Shown here in pieces: positions 8,536 through 17,577 of a DNA stretch of 64,000 nucleotides; within the stretch, counting starts at the first letter, position 1, and every line of letters starts with the position of its first letter. Source of the stretch: an uncultured Clostridia bacterium. Its GTDB lineage: Bacteria > Bacillota > Clostridia > Christensenellales > UBA1242. A model generated the notes under the pieces. It saw nothing but the letters and a program-made list of their open reading frames with translations. It was not told where the DNA came from and did not search any database. Position numbers and translations under genes: made by a program. The stretch spans positions 120,021-184,020 of the forward strand of contig CAKVHY010000001.1 of NCBI GenBank assembly GCA_934754335.1, read 5' to 3'.

Positions 8536-10986
8536 ATGGATTATTTAGAAATTGAAAAGAAATGGCACAAATACTGGCAAGATAACAATGTTTACAAATT
8601 TAACAAGCAAAACTTAGACAAAAAATATTATTTGCTAGAAATGTTTAGTTATCCTAGCGGTGCAAAACTTCACCTTGGGCATTGGTGGAACTTTGGGCTT
8701 AGCGATAGTTTTGGAAGATTTAAGCGTATGCAAGGTTACAACGTTTTCCAACCAATGGGCTTTGACGCATTTGGTTTACCTGCAGAAAACTACGCAATCA
8801 AAACAGGTATTCACCCTTCCGACAGCACCAAGCAAAATATCGCCAAGATGGAAGAACAATTAAAGAACATGGACGCAACCTACGATTGGGATTACGAAAT
8901 TAAAACCTGCGAACCTGAGTACTACAAATGGACGCAATGGTTATTCCTAGAACTTTACAAAAATGGTTTAGCGTATCAAAAGTATGCACCTGTAAACTGG
9001 TGTCCTAGTTGCAACACCGTGCTTGCAAACGAACAAGTGGTGGACGGGGCTTGCGAAAGATGCGGAAGCGTTGTGGAACACAAAAAGTTAACTCAATGGT
9101 TCTTAAAAATAACCGATTATGCAGAGCGTTTATTAGACCATTCAAAGTTAGATTGGCCAGCAAAAACTATCGCCCTACAAAAGAACTGGATTGACAAATC
9201 CATCGGTGGCGAAATTGTATTTAAGTACGAAAACGGAAACGGTGAAATTCGTACGTTCACTTCTCGTGCGGACACGTTATTTGGCGTTACATATGTAGTT
9301 GTTGCACCAGAGTATCCAAATCTAGACGAACTTATTACAGAATCACAAAGAGCAGAAGTGGAAAAATACATAAAAGATGCAACAAAGAAAGATGAAATCA
9401 CTCGTACTAGCACTGCCACTCCTAAAACTGGAGCATTCACAGGAAGTTATGTAATAAATCCTTTAACGAACGAAAAAGTACCTGTGTTTGTTGGCGATTA
9501 CGTTATCGGTTCTTACGGAACTGGTGCGGTTATGGGCGTTGGTGCTCACGATTCAAGAGATTTCGATTTTGCGAAGAAATACAATCTTCCAATCAAGCAA
9601 GTGCTAAAAGCAAAAGATGGCGAAACTGAGTTACCTTACACTCAAAAAGGCATTTTAATCAACAGCGGAGAATTTGACGGATTAACAAGCGATGAAGCAA
9701 TAGACAAGATTTTAACAAAATTAGATTCTCTTCATCTTGGGAACAAGAAAACAAATTATCGTCTACGTGATTGGTCAGTTTCAAGGCAACGTTATTGGGG
9801 TTGTCCAATTCCAATTATTCATTGCCCACATTGCGGAACTGTACCAGTACCTGAAAAAGATTTGCCAGTGAAATTACCATATAATGTGGATTGGTCACCA
9901 AAAGGAACTAGTCCACTTGCGTCAATAGACGAGTACATGAATGTGAAATGTCCAGTTTGCGGAGCAGATGCAAAACGTGACCCCGACACATTAGACACGT
10001 TTGTTTGTTCGTCATGGTACTATCTTCGTTACCCTAACGCACAGGTTAGCGACAAGATTTTTGACAAAGAATTTACAAACAAGATGCTTCCAGTGGACAA
10101 ATACGTTGGTGGAATTGAGCATGCTTGTGGTCACCTATTATATTCAAGATTTATAACCAAGTTTTTATACGACAAAGGTTATATCAACTTTGACGAGCCA
10201 TTCAAGAGTCTTGTTCACCAAGGATTAATCCTAGGTGCGGACGGAGTTAAGATGAGCAAGAGTCGTGGAAATACTGTTAGTGCGGACGAGATTGTGGCAT
10301 CTAAGGGAAGCGACATATTAAGGTTATACTTAATGTTTGGTTTCAACTATCTAGAAGGCGGGCCATGGAACGACGATGGCATTGCGTCAGTTGAGAAGTT
10401 TGCGGACAGGTTATCTAGAATACTAGACAAGATTTTAACCTACAAGTCTGAGAACGAGAATTTATATGAAAAAGCAGAAAAAGATTTAGATTATGTTTTA
10501 AACAACACAATCAAGAGTGTAACGGAAGACTTTGAGCAATTTGGGTTCAACACAGCGGTTGCAAGGATTATGGAACTTGTGAATGCGATTTACAAGTACG
10601 ATGCTCTTGAAACAAAGAACACGAAGTTCTTACGAGATGTTTCGAGTGATTTAATCTTATTAATGGCACCTATTATGCCACATTTTGCCGAAGAGTATTT
10701 CGACAGGTATGGTGGTCACGACAAAGTGAAGACAGTATTTGATATGCCATATCCTAAGTTTGACTCCAGCAAGTTAGTGAAGGACGAAGTTGAGATGGCA
10801 CTTCAAATAAACAACAAGATTATTACGAAGATTATGATTGGGTCAAGTCTAAGCGAGGCAGAGATTGACGAGATTATTCGAAACAATGAGAAGATTAAGG
10901 AAGCCTTAGGCGGAAGAGAAATTAAAAAGATTATTATTATCAAAAACCGTCTTGCCAACGTAATCCCCCAGGCAAGCCTGGACTAG
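8536..10986 (+). CDS. leuS: Leucyl-tRNA synthetase
   Basis: A class Ia synthetase that charges tRNA-Leu with leucine in the cytoplasm. Visible signatures are HLGH (HIGH motif, about residue 43), the zinc-type CxxC motifs around NWCPSC and CERCG, the editing-domain segment [10 protein letters not shown], the WYYLRYPN region and the KMSKS loop within [10 protein letters not shown]. At 816 residues it is full length for bacterial LeuS. AAGGAAG precedes the ATG. Its last few codons (VIPQASLD) are encoded by the first hairpin of the repeat cluster that follows, so the very C-terminus has been rewritten by that element. Confidence 0.97.
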   Translation: MDYLEIEKKWHKYWQDNNVYKFNKQNLDKKYYLLEMFSYPSGAKLHLGHWWNFGLSDSFGRFKRMQGYNVFQPMGFDAFGLPAENYAIKTGIHPSDSTKQNIAKMEEQLKNMDATYDWDYEIKTCEPEYYKWTQWLFLELYKNGLAYQKYAPVNWCPSCNTVLANEQVVDGACERCGSVVEHKKLTQWFLKITDYAERLLDHSKLDWPAKTIALQKNWIDKSIGGEIVFKYENGNGEIRTFTSRADTLFGVTYVVVAPEYPNLDELITESQRAEVEKYIKDATKKDEITRTSTATPKTGAFTGSYVINPLTNEKVPVFVGDYVIGSYGTGAVMGVGAHDSRDFDFAKKYNLPIKQVLKAKDGETELPYTQKGILINSGEFDGLTSDEAIDKILTKLDSLHLGNKKTNYRLRDWSVSRQRYWGCPIPIIHCPHCGTVPVPEKDLPVKLPYNVDWSPKGTSPLASIDEYMNVKCPVCGADAKRDPDTLDTFVCSSWYYLRYPNAQVSDKIFDKEFTNKMLPVDKYVGGIEHACGHLLYSRFITKFLYDKGYINFDEPFKSLVHQGLILGADGVKMSKSRGNTVSADEIVASKGSDILRLYLMFGFNYLEGGPWNDDGIASVEKFADRLSRILDKILTYKSENENLYEKAEKDLDYVLNNTIKSVTEDFEQFGFNTAVARIMELVNAIYKYDALETKNTKFLRDVSSDLILLMAPIMPHFAEEYFDRYGGHDKVKTVFDMPYPKFDSSKLVKDEVEMALQINNKIITKIMIGSSLSEAEIDEIIRNNEKIKEALGGREIKKIIIIKNRLANVIPQASLD

Positions 10987-11220
10987 GTTTGTGCAAACGT
11001 TAGTCTTAGTATCAGCAGACGCTTGCCAGACGAGTCTGGACTAAGACAAGTCTTAACTAAGTATGTGCAAAGTGCAATCTTAGATATAAACAGACTTTTG
11101 CCTAATAGGCAGATGGATCTGAACTAAGACAAGTCTTAACTAGGTATGCAAGGCGAGCCTTGACTAAGACAAGTCTTAACTAGGTTTGTGCGTTAGTCTT
11201 AGTATCAGCAGACATTTGCC
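10968..11220 (+). repeat. Cluster of seven covarying short hairpins after leuS
   Basis: Seven inverted repeats of 5-6 bp arms around a 2-nt centre lie at 10968-10981, 11026-11039, 11042-11055, 11110-11121, 11125-11138, 11149-11162 and 11165-11178. Most are followed by ACTA(A/G). Arms differ between copies but stay paired: CCAGGC/GCCTGG, CCAGAC/GTCTGG, TAAGAC/GTCTTA (three times), CAGAT/ATCTG and CAAGGC/GCCTTG. They sit within larger imperfect repeats carrying GTGC and TTAGTCTTAGTATCAGCAGAC-like segments at 10999 and 11192. The first copy overlaps the end of leuS. No protein frame is seen. Confidence 0.8.
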
Positions 11221-11283
11221 TGATAAGTTATACATATTTAAAAATTAATTAAAGATATCGTAACAGAAAACTTAAAAAACAAA

Positions 11284-11312
11284 ACGTCACTTAAATTAAA
11301 GTGGCGTTTTTT
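11284..11312 (+). terminator. Intrinsic terminator after the leuS repeat cluster
   Basis: Nine-base-pair stem ACGTCACTT / AAGTGGCGT (one G-T pair), 6-nt loop, then a T run. Confidence 0.75.
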
Positions 11313-11365
11313 CATGGGCTTATATTCGCCACAAGTTTCATAAGTTTGTTACGTCCGCTTAAAAT

Positions 11366-11394
11366 TTGACAAAATCCTAAAAATATGATATAAT
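11366..11394 (+). promoter_or_regulatory. Full-consensus promoter with a ~260-nt leader
   Basis: TTGACA (11366-11371), 17-bp spacer ending TGA, TATAAT (11389-11394). Initiation near 11401 would leave about 260 nt before the ATG at 11664. The leader contains AAGGAGG at 11461 with no usable start codon behind it. Confidence 0.75.
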
Positions 11395-11663
11395 AATCGT
11401 AGATTTCTTCCAAAGATATTAAAAAATGGCTATATTAGCGGATTTTTTAAAGTATAATTCAAGGAGGCAAAATATAAATATTTAAGTTTTAAATATTTAA
11501 AATTGAATTTTAAAAATCTAAAAGTATTAAACTTATTTAAAATTCAGGAAGAAATTTCAAAGCGTTTTTTTAAGTAAAATCGAGTGTACTTCATGAGATA
11601 TTATTTAAAAAAATTCAACAATTCTCGGTTAACTTAAAGTTTACGCTAATTTTAGGAGAAGCA

Positions 11664-12317
11664 ATGACAACTAATAGTAATGCCGAAATTAAACTAAAAG
11701 ATAAATTCAAAATTAACGAAATTTATGAGTACGTTCAGTTAAAATTAAAACAACAAGGAAAAAATTATCTGTTTTACGATGCTTTTGAAACTTTTATGGA
11801 AATAGTTCAATCGGATTTAGATGAAAGCGAGAGATTAAAAGTAATCCCATTTGAAAAAATGGCTGAAACTCCTTTCTTTGTTCAGAAAAACATAGTTTTT
11901 CCTAAATCTGGGCTTGCAATTTACAACCAATCTAACCCCTTTCCAACGCAAAATATTTCCGCAAAAACATATTTAGCGTTAGAAAATTCACCATTTGGAT
12001 TGGACGACAACTTAAGCCTTTTAGGCGGAAGTTCAAATCCTGAATTAAACGAGATTTACGATATAAATATCGCCACTCCAAATATGCTAGCAACAGTAAA
12101 ATCCGACAAAATATCTTGGGAATTTAGAGCGGAAAAGAAAAGAGAAAGTTTGAATAACTATATAAATCATTTTAACCACTTCACACCTTCTTTTGAACAA
12201 GCAATAGACTATATAGATGAGAGTGAAGTTTTACTAAATTCCATAATTCCAGAAATTGAACGTGATTCTAAAAATTTCGAGAAAAACATTGAATATTTAA
12301 GCGTTTCGACATTATAA
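11664..12317 (+). CDS. Hypothetical protein, 217 aa
   Basis: Not recognised. This 217-residue soluble protein is rich in Asn, Glu and Lys, with no signal peptide, membrane segment or known catalytic motif; the C-terminal third looks helical. TTTTAGGAGAAGC provides a good ribosome site before the ATG. It has a perfect-consensus promoter far upstream and a terminator downstream, so it is a single-gene unit that may be well expressed. Confidence 0.7.
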   Translation: MTTNSNAEIKLKDKFKINEIYEYVQLKLKQQGKNYLFYDAFETFMEIVQSDLDESERLKVIPFEKMAETPFFVQKNIVFPKSGLAIYNQSNPFPTQNISAKTYLALENSPFGLDDNLSLLGGSSNPELNEIYDINIATPNMLATVKSDKISWEFRAEKKRESLNNYINHFNHFTPSFEQAIDYIDESEVLLNSIIPEIERDSKNFEKNIEYLSVSTL

Positions 12318-12352
12318 ATTGAAATTTAATTTAATAAATTGAATATTTAAAG

Positions 12353-12381
12353 ATAGGCTTTATTTAGAGCCTATTTTTTTA
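12353..12381 (+). terminator. Intrinsic terminator
   Basis: ATAGGCT / AGCCTAT stem with an 8-nt loop and a run of seven T. The 200 bp from here to polA are very AT-rich with no frame; a TATAAT at 12542-12547 is the likely polA -10 box. Confidence 0.75.
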
Positions 12382-12578
12382 TATTTTTTCACATTATTTA
12401 AAATAAATTTAATATTTTATATTTCTCATCTTTAGATTTATAAAATTGAATTTTGTTTTTAAATTTAAATAAATATCGCTTAAATCTTATTGTTTTATTA
12501 CATTTATTTGTAATTCATTTTTAAAAATAACATAATTAGTGTATAATAAAATATACACACATTTTATAAGGAAAAAAG

Positions 12579-15251
12579 ATGGATAAATTTTTAATTATTG
12601 ATGGCAACAATATTGCCTTTCGTGCATTTTATGCCCTTCCTAATTTGCAAACCACAGAGCGAGAAAAAACTGCAGTTTTATATGGGTTTACAAATATTTT
12701 AATCAAAACGATTCAAGAGTTAAAGCCTAAATATTTAGCGGTGGCTTTTGATAGAGGCAAGAGCACTTTCAGGCACAGAATGTATGAAGCCTACAAGGCA
12801 AAACGTAATCCAACTCCAAACGAACTTTTAGAGCAGATGCCAAAATTAAAAGAACTTTTAAGGGCTATGAAAATAAAAGTTTTGGAAGAAGATGAGATTG
12901 AAGCGGACGATATTATTGGCATTCTTTCTAAGAAATTTGATACTGAAAATTATATTCTTTCTGCAGATAAAGATATTCTACAATTAATATCTCCAAACAC
13001 CACTGTTATTGCACCTAAAAAAGGCGTTACGGAAACTGTTATTTACACTCCCGAAACGCTAAAGGAAACAATGAACCTTGAACCCAGTCAGATTATAGAT
13101 TTAAAATCTTTGATGGGCGACCCTTCAGATAATATTCCTGGCGTTAATGGCGTTGGCGAAAAGACTGCTTTTACACTTTTAAATGAATACAAAACTTTAG
13201 ATGGAGTTTACAATAATTTAGATTCCATTCCAAACAGAGTTAGGTTAAAACTAGAGGCTCATAAGGACGAAGCCTATCTTTCCTACACCCTTGCCACAAT
13301 CAACACAAACTATCATATTCCTGTAAGATTAGATGAATTTACTTATAAATTCCCTTTTGATAAACGAGTTTGGAGCATGTTAAATCATTATCAGTTCACT
13401 CAACTTGTTAAAAAGGCCGAACTATTTGACTTTAGCACAGACGAAAAAATTATCCCATCAGAAACTGAGATTTTTGCCGAAACAACCGTGATAAAAGACA
13501 GAAACGAATTTGATAAAATGTTGGCTGAAATTGAGAACGAAGAAACAATTTCAATATATGCAAACGAAGAAGGTTTTTATATTGCACCATCAAAAGACAA
13601 GGAATATTTAATTTCTCTTCTTCCTGATGAAATAAAATCTGATAAAGTAAATATGACCACATTTGATACATGGTTTTTAGATAAAAAAGAAACAGGATCG
13701 ATAGAAAGAGCAAATTACAATCTCGCAATGGAAAAGTTAACCGCGAAAGGTTTTACACTGATTGAAGCACTTAATATTTTAAAACCAATTTTTGAAAGCG
13801 ATAAGTTTTTTATATTTTACGACACAAAGAAAATGTTGCACCTTCTTGCACTAGCAAACATAAAATTTAAAAGTACGTTTTTTGATATCAGCATTGCCAG
13901 ATACTTAATTTACAGCGGAATGCGTGGACAAGCCAGTTTTACAAATGTTCTTAGCGAAAACAAATTAAACATTTTAAATTACGCATCGAATATGTTTGTT
14001 TTAAAAAATAAATATGAAAAAGAACTTATCAAACTTGAATTAACTGGCGTTTACAACGATATTGAAATTCCGCTTGTGGACGTTCTATTTAATATGGAGA
14101 TGAACGGATTTAAGGTTGATAAAAAAGAACTTGAAAATTTAAAAGTTCGTTATGATGCAAGACTTACAGAACTTAGCAAAGAAATTTACGAACTTGCCGG
14201 CAAAGAATTTAACCTTAATAGCCCAAAACAACTTTCAGATGTTTTATTTACAGATTTAGGTTTAAAAGCCTATGATAATAAAAAGAACAGCACGAATGTA
14301 AGTGTTTTAACAGATATTCAAGGTCAACACCCGATTGTTTCAAAAATTTTGGAGTACAGGCAAATCTCAAAATTATCTGGCACATATGTAAATGCATTCT
14401 TTGATTTGCTAGATAAAGATAATAAAATTCACACTATCTTCCATCAAACACTTACAACCACTGGCAGACTTTCAAGTAGCGAACCAAACCTTCAAAATAT
14501 TCCAGTGAAAACCAATGAAGGCAAAATGATTAGAAAAATGTTTATCTCATCTTTTGAAAACGGAAAGATTGTTTCAGCCGATTACAACCAAATTGAATTA
14601 CGACTTTTATCAATCTTTGCACACGATGAAAAGTTGATTGCCTGCTATAATCGCAATGAAGATATTCATAGATTAACCGCTTCTGAAATCTTTAATGTGC
14701 CATATGAAATGGTTACTGAAGAAATGCGAAAACATGCTAAGGCTGTCAATTTCGGTATAGTTTATGGCATAAGCGACTATGGTTTAAGTCAAAATATAGG
14801 TAGTACGCGAAAATCTGCTAAAGAATATATTGAAGCATTTTATGCAAAATATCCAAAGATAAAAGAATATATGAATGAAAATGTTCGCTTTGCAAAAGAG
14901 CATGGATATGCAAGAACATACTTTGGCAGAATACGTAATATTCCAGAACTAAGTGCTTCAAATTACAACCTAAAAATGTTTGGTGAAAGGGCTGCCATGA
15001 ATATGCCTTTGCAAGGTACAGCAAGTGATATTATAAAACTTGCAATGATAAGAGTAAGTCGAGAACTAAACAAGCACAATATGCAAAGCAAACTTATTCT
15101 TCAAATCCATGACGAACTAATCGTTGACACTCACCCGGACGAAGTGGAAAAAATTCAACAAATTTTAAAAGAAGAAATGGAGAATATTATAAACTTAAGT
15201 GTTAAGTTGGTTGTAAACGTGGAAACAGGCGATAATTGGTATTACGTTTAA
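12579..15251 (+). CDS. polA: DNA polymerase I
   Basis: Gap-filling and primer-removing polymerase of 890 residues. The N-terminal ~290 residues form the 5'-3' exonuclease (IDGNNIAFRAF, AFDRG, SADKDILQL, GDPSDNIPGV). The middle domain lacks the DxE and other metal ligands of the 3'-5' exonuclease, so proofreading is probably absent, as in Bacillus-type Pol I. The polymerase domain has motif A (ADYNQIELRLL), motif B (AKAVNFGIVYG) and motif C (QIHDELIVD). AAGGAAAA precedes the ATG. It is a single-gene unit followed by a TA-rich tract. Confidence 0.97.
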   Translation: MDKFLIIDGNNIAFRAFYALPNLQTTEREKTAVLYGFTNILIKTIQELKPKYLAVAFDRGKSTFRHRMYEAYKAKRNPTPNELLEQMPKLKELLRAMKIKVLEEDEIEADDIIGILSKKFDTENYILSADKDILQLISPNTTVIAPKKGVTETVIYTPETLKETMNLEPSQIIDLKSLMGDPSDNIPGVNGVGEKTAFTLLNEYKTLDGVYNNLDSIPNRVRLKLEAHKDEAYLSYTLATINTNYHIPVRLDEFTYKFPFDKRVWSMLNHYQFTQLVKKAELFDFSTDEKIIPSETEIFAETTVIKDRNEFDKMLAEIENEETISIYANEEGFYIAPSKDKEYLISLLPDEIKSDKVNMTTFDTWFLDKKETGSIERANYNLAMEKLTAKGFTLIEALNILKPIFESDKFFIFYDTKKMLHLLALANIKFKSTFFDISIARYLIYSGMRGQASFTNVLSENKLNILNYASNMFVLKNKYEKELIKLELTGVYNDIEIPLVDVLFNMEMNGFKVDKKELENLKVRYDARLTELSKEIYELAGKEFNLNSPKQLSDVLFTDLGLKAYDNKKNSTNVSVLTDIQGQHPIVSKILEYRQISKLSGTYVNAFFDLLDKDNKIHTIFHQTLTTTGRLSSSEPNLQNIPVKTNEGKMIRKMFISSFENGKIVSADYNQIELRLLSIFAHDEKLIACYNRNEDIHRLTASEIFNVPYEMVTEEMRKHAKAVNFGIVYGISDYGLSQNIGSTRKSAKEYIEAFYAKYPKIKEYMNENVRFAKEHGYARTYFGRIRNIPELSASNYNLKMFGERAAMNMPLQGTASDIIKLAMIRVSRELNKHNMQSKLILQIHDELIVDTHPDEVEKIQQILKEEMENIINLSVKLVVNVETGDNWYYV

Positions 15252-15530
15252 GATTTCATTTTATTATTATATATATTATATATATATTATATATTATATA
15301 TTATATATTATAATTTCCTTATATTATATATATAGACTATATATAGTAATATATACATATATAATATATTAAAATAAATATATTAAAACATAAAATTAAA
15401 AAACTCTTAAATTCAATTTAAAGTTTGAATTAAGAAATAATTTTAAACATAATATAATAACCTATAATATAATCTAAAATTATTTAAAAAAACCATTTTT
15501 AATATTAAAATCGATAAATAAAAAAATGTC
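15252..15530. repeat. TA-rich low-complexity tract downstream of polA
   Basis: Nearly pure A/T with tandem TATAT/ATTATAT units, densest at 15260-15370, then AT-rich sequence without a frame. It resembles a slippage-prone microsatellite; no gene is seen. Confidence 0.7.
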
Positions 15531-15539
15531 GCAAATCTA

Positions 15540-15568
15540 TTGCATTTTTAAAAATAATTTTATATAAT
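15540..15568 (+). promoter_or_regulatory. Promoter of the ncRNA at 15573
   Basis: TTGCAT (15540-15545), 17-bp spacer, TATAAT (15563-15568). The next 5-7 nt lead straight into the first stem of a structured RNA. Confidence 0.7.
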
Positions 15569-15572
15569 GTAG

Positions 15573-15718
15573 GTGGAACTTGATGGTGAGTAGATTCATC
15601 TCCAAACTATTTAAGTTTTGATTAATAAGAAATTCAGTCTATAGTGACCCCAAAAGGTTAAGTCAAGTTCCATTTCTTATAAATGTATTAGATAGGTCTA
15701 CCTTTTACCTATCTTTTA
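15573..15718 (+). ncRNA. Orphan structured noncoding RNA, family not identified
   Basis: A promoter-to-terminator unit with no coding frame. A 10-bp closing stem pairs TGGAACTTGA (15574-15583) with TCAAGTTCCA (15663-15672). Inside lie at least three possible small hairpins: GGTGA/TCATC, AAACT/AGTTT and TGACC/GGTTA around CCAAAA. A terminator hairpin follows at 15691. It is in none of the classes I can test by eye: no SRP GGAAGGAAGCAG-type loop, no RNase P core, no tmRNA tag frame. A 6S-like regulator is one possibility, but the length and stem layout are not typical. The gene downstream on this strand is thousands of bases away, so it is not a riboswitch for a neighbour. Confidence 0.6.
15691..15718 (+). 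terminator. Terminator of the orphan RNA
   Basis: Perfect 7-bp stem GATAGGT / ACCTATC with a 9-nt loop followed by TTTTATA. Confidence 0.7.
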
Positions 15719-16120
15719 TATTAATTTTAATATTAAGGTTTGATTATTAAATCTTAATTTCCCATATGCCTCTGGATAAATTATATGAAAATATAATTTA
15801 TCTTTTTTTATTTTTATATTGTATTTATATATAATTTATTTAACCACACAATTCAAATTATCTAAACTTTAAATTCACTTAATATTCATTTAAACCAATT
15901 TAATTTCATAAGATTAATTTTTTAAATATTATTAAGTTTAAATATTTTAACAAGTACTATACTAAAACATATTTAATCTATTTTTTCTTTTTATTGCATT
16001 TTAACTTAAATTTATTAAAAATTTTAACATTCTAATAATTTTAACTAAAATCATATATAAATCTTATTATTTTATATTAAATATGACAATTTCTTATTTA
16101 AAACCTTTATTTAAAGATAC

Positions 16121-16149
16121 AAAAAAAGCCCGAAATCGGACTTTTTTCT
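16121..16149 (-). terminator. Bidirectional terminator beyond dnaN
   Basis: Stem AAGCCCG (16126-16132) / CGGACTT (16137-16143) with loop AAAT, flanked by A and T runs on the two sides, so it can work on both strands. It lies about 70 bp beyond the dnaN stop. The 15719-16120 stretch between the RNA and this site is AT-rich and I see nothing in it. Confidence 0.75.
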
Positions 16150-16214
16150 TTAAAAATTTATTGTCATGACAGAAAGTTAGTACTTTTTGTCAAAATATGT
16201 CGAATTATTGTTAA

Positions 16215-17315
16215 TTATATCATTCTAACTGGCAAAATCAAATATAAGTACTCATCTGTTTCATTAGAAGTTATAATACATGGTGCTATAGGACTTGTGA
16301 AATTTAATTTAATAAACTCATCAGATAATGTTCTTAATGCTTCAGTGAAATATCTTGCATTAAATCCAATATTGATATCGTTACCTTTTAGTGATACAGT
16401 AATCTTTTCTTTGAAATCTGTAATTTCACTTTTTCCTGTTAGAACCATAACCTTATCGTTTATATCAAATTTGATTAAGTTATTTCTTTCCACCTTCGAA
16501 AGAAGTGATGCTCTTTCGATTGCGTTTTCTAATTGTTCTCTATTTATTATTACGCTTGAAGTAAATCCAGTTGGAATAATTTGTTTGTAATTAATAAACT
16601 CACCTTCAAGTAATCTTGATGTAATCTTAACATTATCAAGTTCCATCATGATATTATTCGCCGACACATAAACTTTAACAGTTTCTTCACTATCTTCAAT
16701 TAATCCTGCAATCTCTTTTAAAGTTCTTGCTGGAACAATGAAATTCATATTATTTGTTGCACTAACTAATTTTTTCTTGCATAGCGCTAATCTATATCCA
16801 TCTAACGCTACTGCTGTTATTACGCCATTTTCTATTTCAATCTTACAGCCTTTCAATATTGGTCTTGTTTCATCAACTGCCACCGCATAAACGCTTCGAT
16901 TGATTAAATTTTTTAATTCATTTTGTTTTATCTCGAAATATGAATCATATTCTTGATGTTTGATTTGTGGAAATTCATCTGTTTTTAAACATTGTATCTT
17001 ACCGCAACTATCGGTGTAGATAACGCTTAAAATATTCTTTGTATCTAATTCTAATTCAATTTGTTCATTATTTAACTTCTTTATAAACTCGCTAAATAGT
17101 TTTCCCGGCACCACCGTTTCGCCTTCCATCTTAACTTGTGCCTTAATTGTTTTCTCTATAGATAACTCTAAGTCTGTTGCAGATAATGTTAAATAATCTT
17201 CTTCGGCTGTTAGTTTGATGCCTTCTAGTATTGGATTTGTGGATCTATTACTTATTCCTCTACTAACTTTTAGTATTGCTTCGCTTAAATCTAAACCTTC
17301 ACATACTACTTTCAT
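16215..17315 (-). CDS. dnaN: DNA polymerase III beta sliding clamp
   Basis: The homodimeric ring that tethers the replicative polymerase to DNA. At 366 residues it has the standard length for three clamp domains. Recognisable segments are the N-terminal CEGLDLSEAILKVSRGISNR, the middle RSVYAVAVDETRPILKG and the C-terminal hydrophobic pocket and tail region ITSNETDEYLYLILPVRMI. AAAGGAGC precedes the ATG. It lies downstream of dnaA on the same strand, separated by 262 bp that carry DnaA boxes. Confidence 0.97.
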   Translation of the reverse strand: MKVVCEGLDLSEAILKVSRGISNRSTNPILEGIKLTAEEDYLTLSATDLELSIEKTIKAQVKMEGETVVPGKLFSEFIKKLNNEQIELELDTKNILSVIYTDSCGKIQCLKTDEFPQIKHQEYDSYFEIKQNELKNLINRSVYAVAVDETRPILKGCKIEIENGVITAVALDGYRLALCKKKLVSATNNMNFIVPARTLKEIAGLIEDSEETVKVYVSANNIMMELDNVKITSRLLEGEFINYKQIIPTGFTSSVIINREQLENAIERASLLSKVERNNLIKFDINDKVMVLTGKSEITDFKEKITVSLKGNDINIGFNARYFTEALRTLSDEFIKLNFTSPIAPCIITSNETDEYLYLILPVRMI

Positions 17316-17395
17316 TTTTAAATTGCTCCTTTAATGCATAAATTTTCATAAACATGAATAAATATCTAATTTTTGTCAAAAACTTAAACCTTTTA

Positions 17396-17567
17396 ATTTT
17401 TTTATTATTAAGTAATAATATTAATAATAACTATTGTGGAAATGTGGACAACTTCTAAAACATACTATATATTGATTTTAAAAATGGCTACATTTCGTTT
17501 TTTGCTACTACATATTGAGGGGGTGAATGTGGATAACCTTGTGTGTAAAACTGAAAAGTTCTCCACA
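17396..17567. other. oriC candidate: AT-rich element and DnaA boxes between dnaA and dnaN
   Basis: TGTGGATAA at 17528-17536 is a perfect DnaA box on the minus strand. Near matches are TGTGGACAA (17443-17451), TGTGTGTAA (17540-17548) and TTCTCCACA (17559-17567). An AT-only stretch at 17396-17433 could be the unwinding element. Origins of Bacillota are commonly in the dnaA upstream region and the dnaA-dnaN gap, so the position is classical. Confidence 0.65.
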
Positions 17568-17577
17568 TTATGTGAAT

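Noticed and set aside
15573..15718. Assignment of the orphan RNA as SRP RNA, RNase P RNA, tmRNA or a riboswitch
   Set aside because: The diagnostic loops and core motifs are missing, there is no tag-peptide frame, and no gene follows on that strand. A 6S assignment was left open because I cannot test it by eye.
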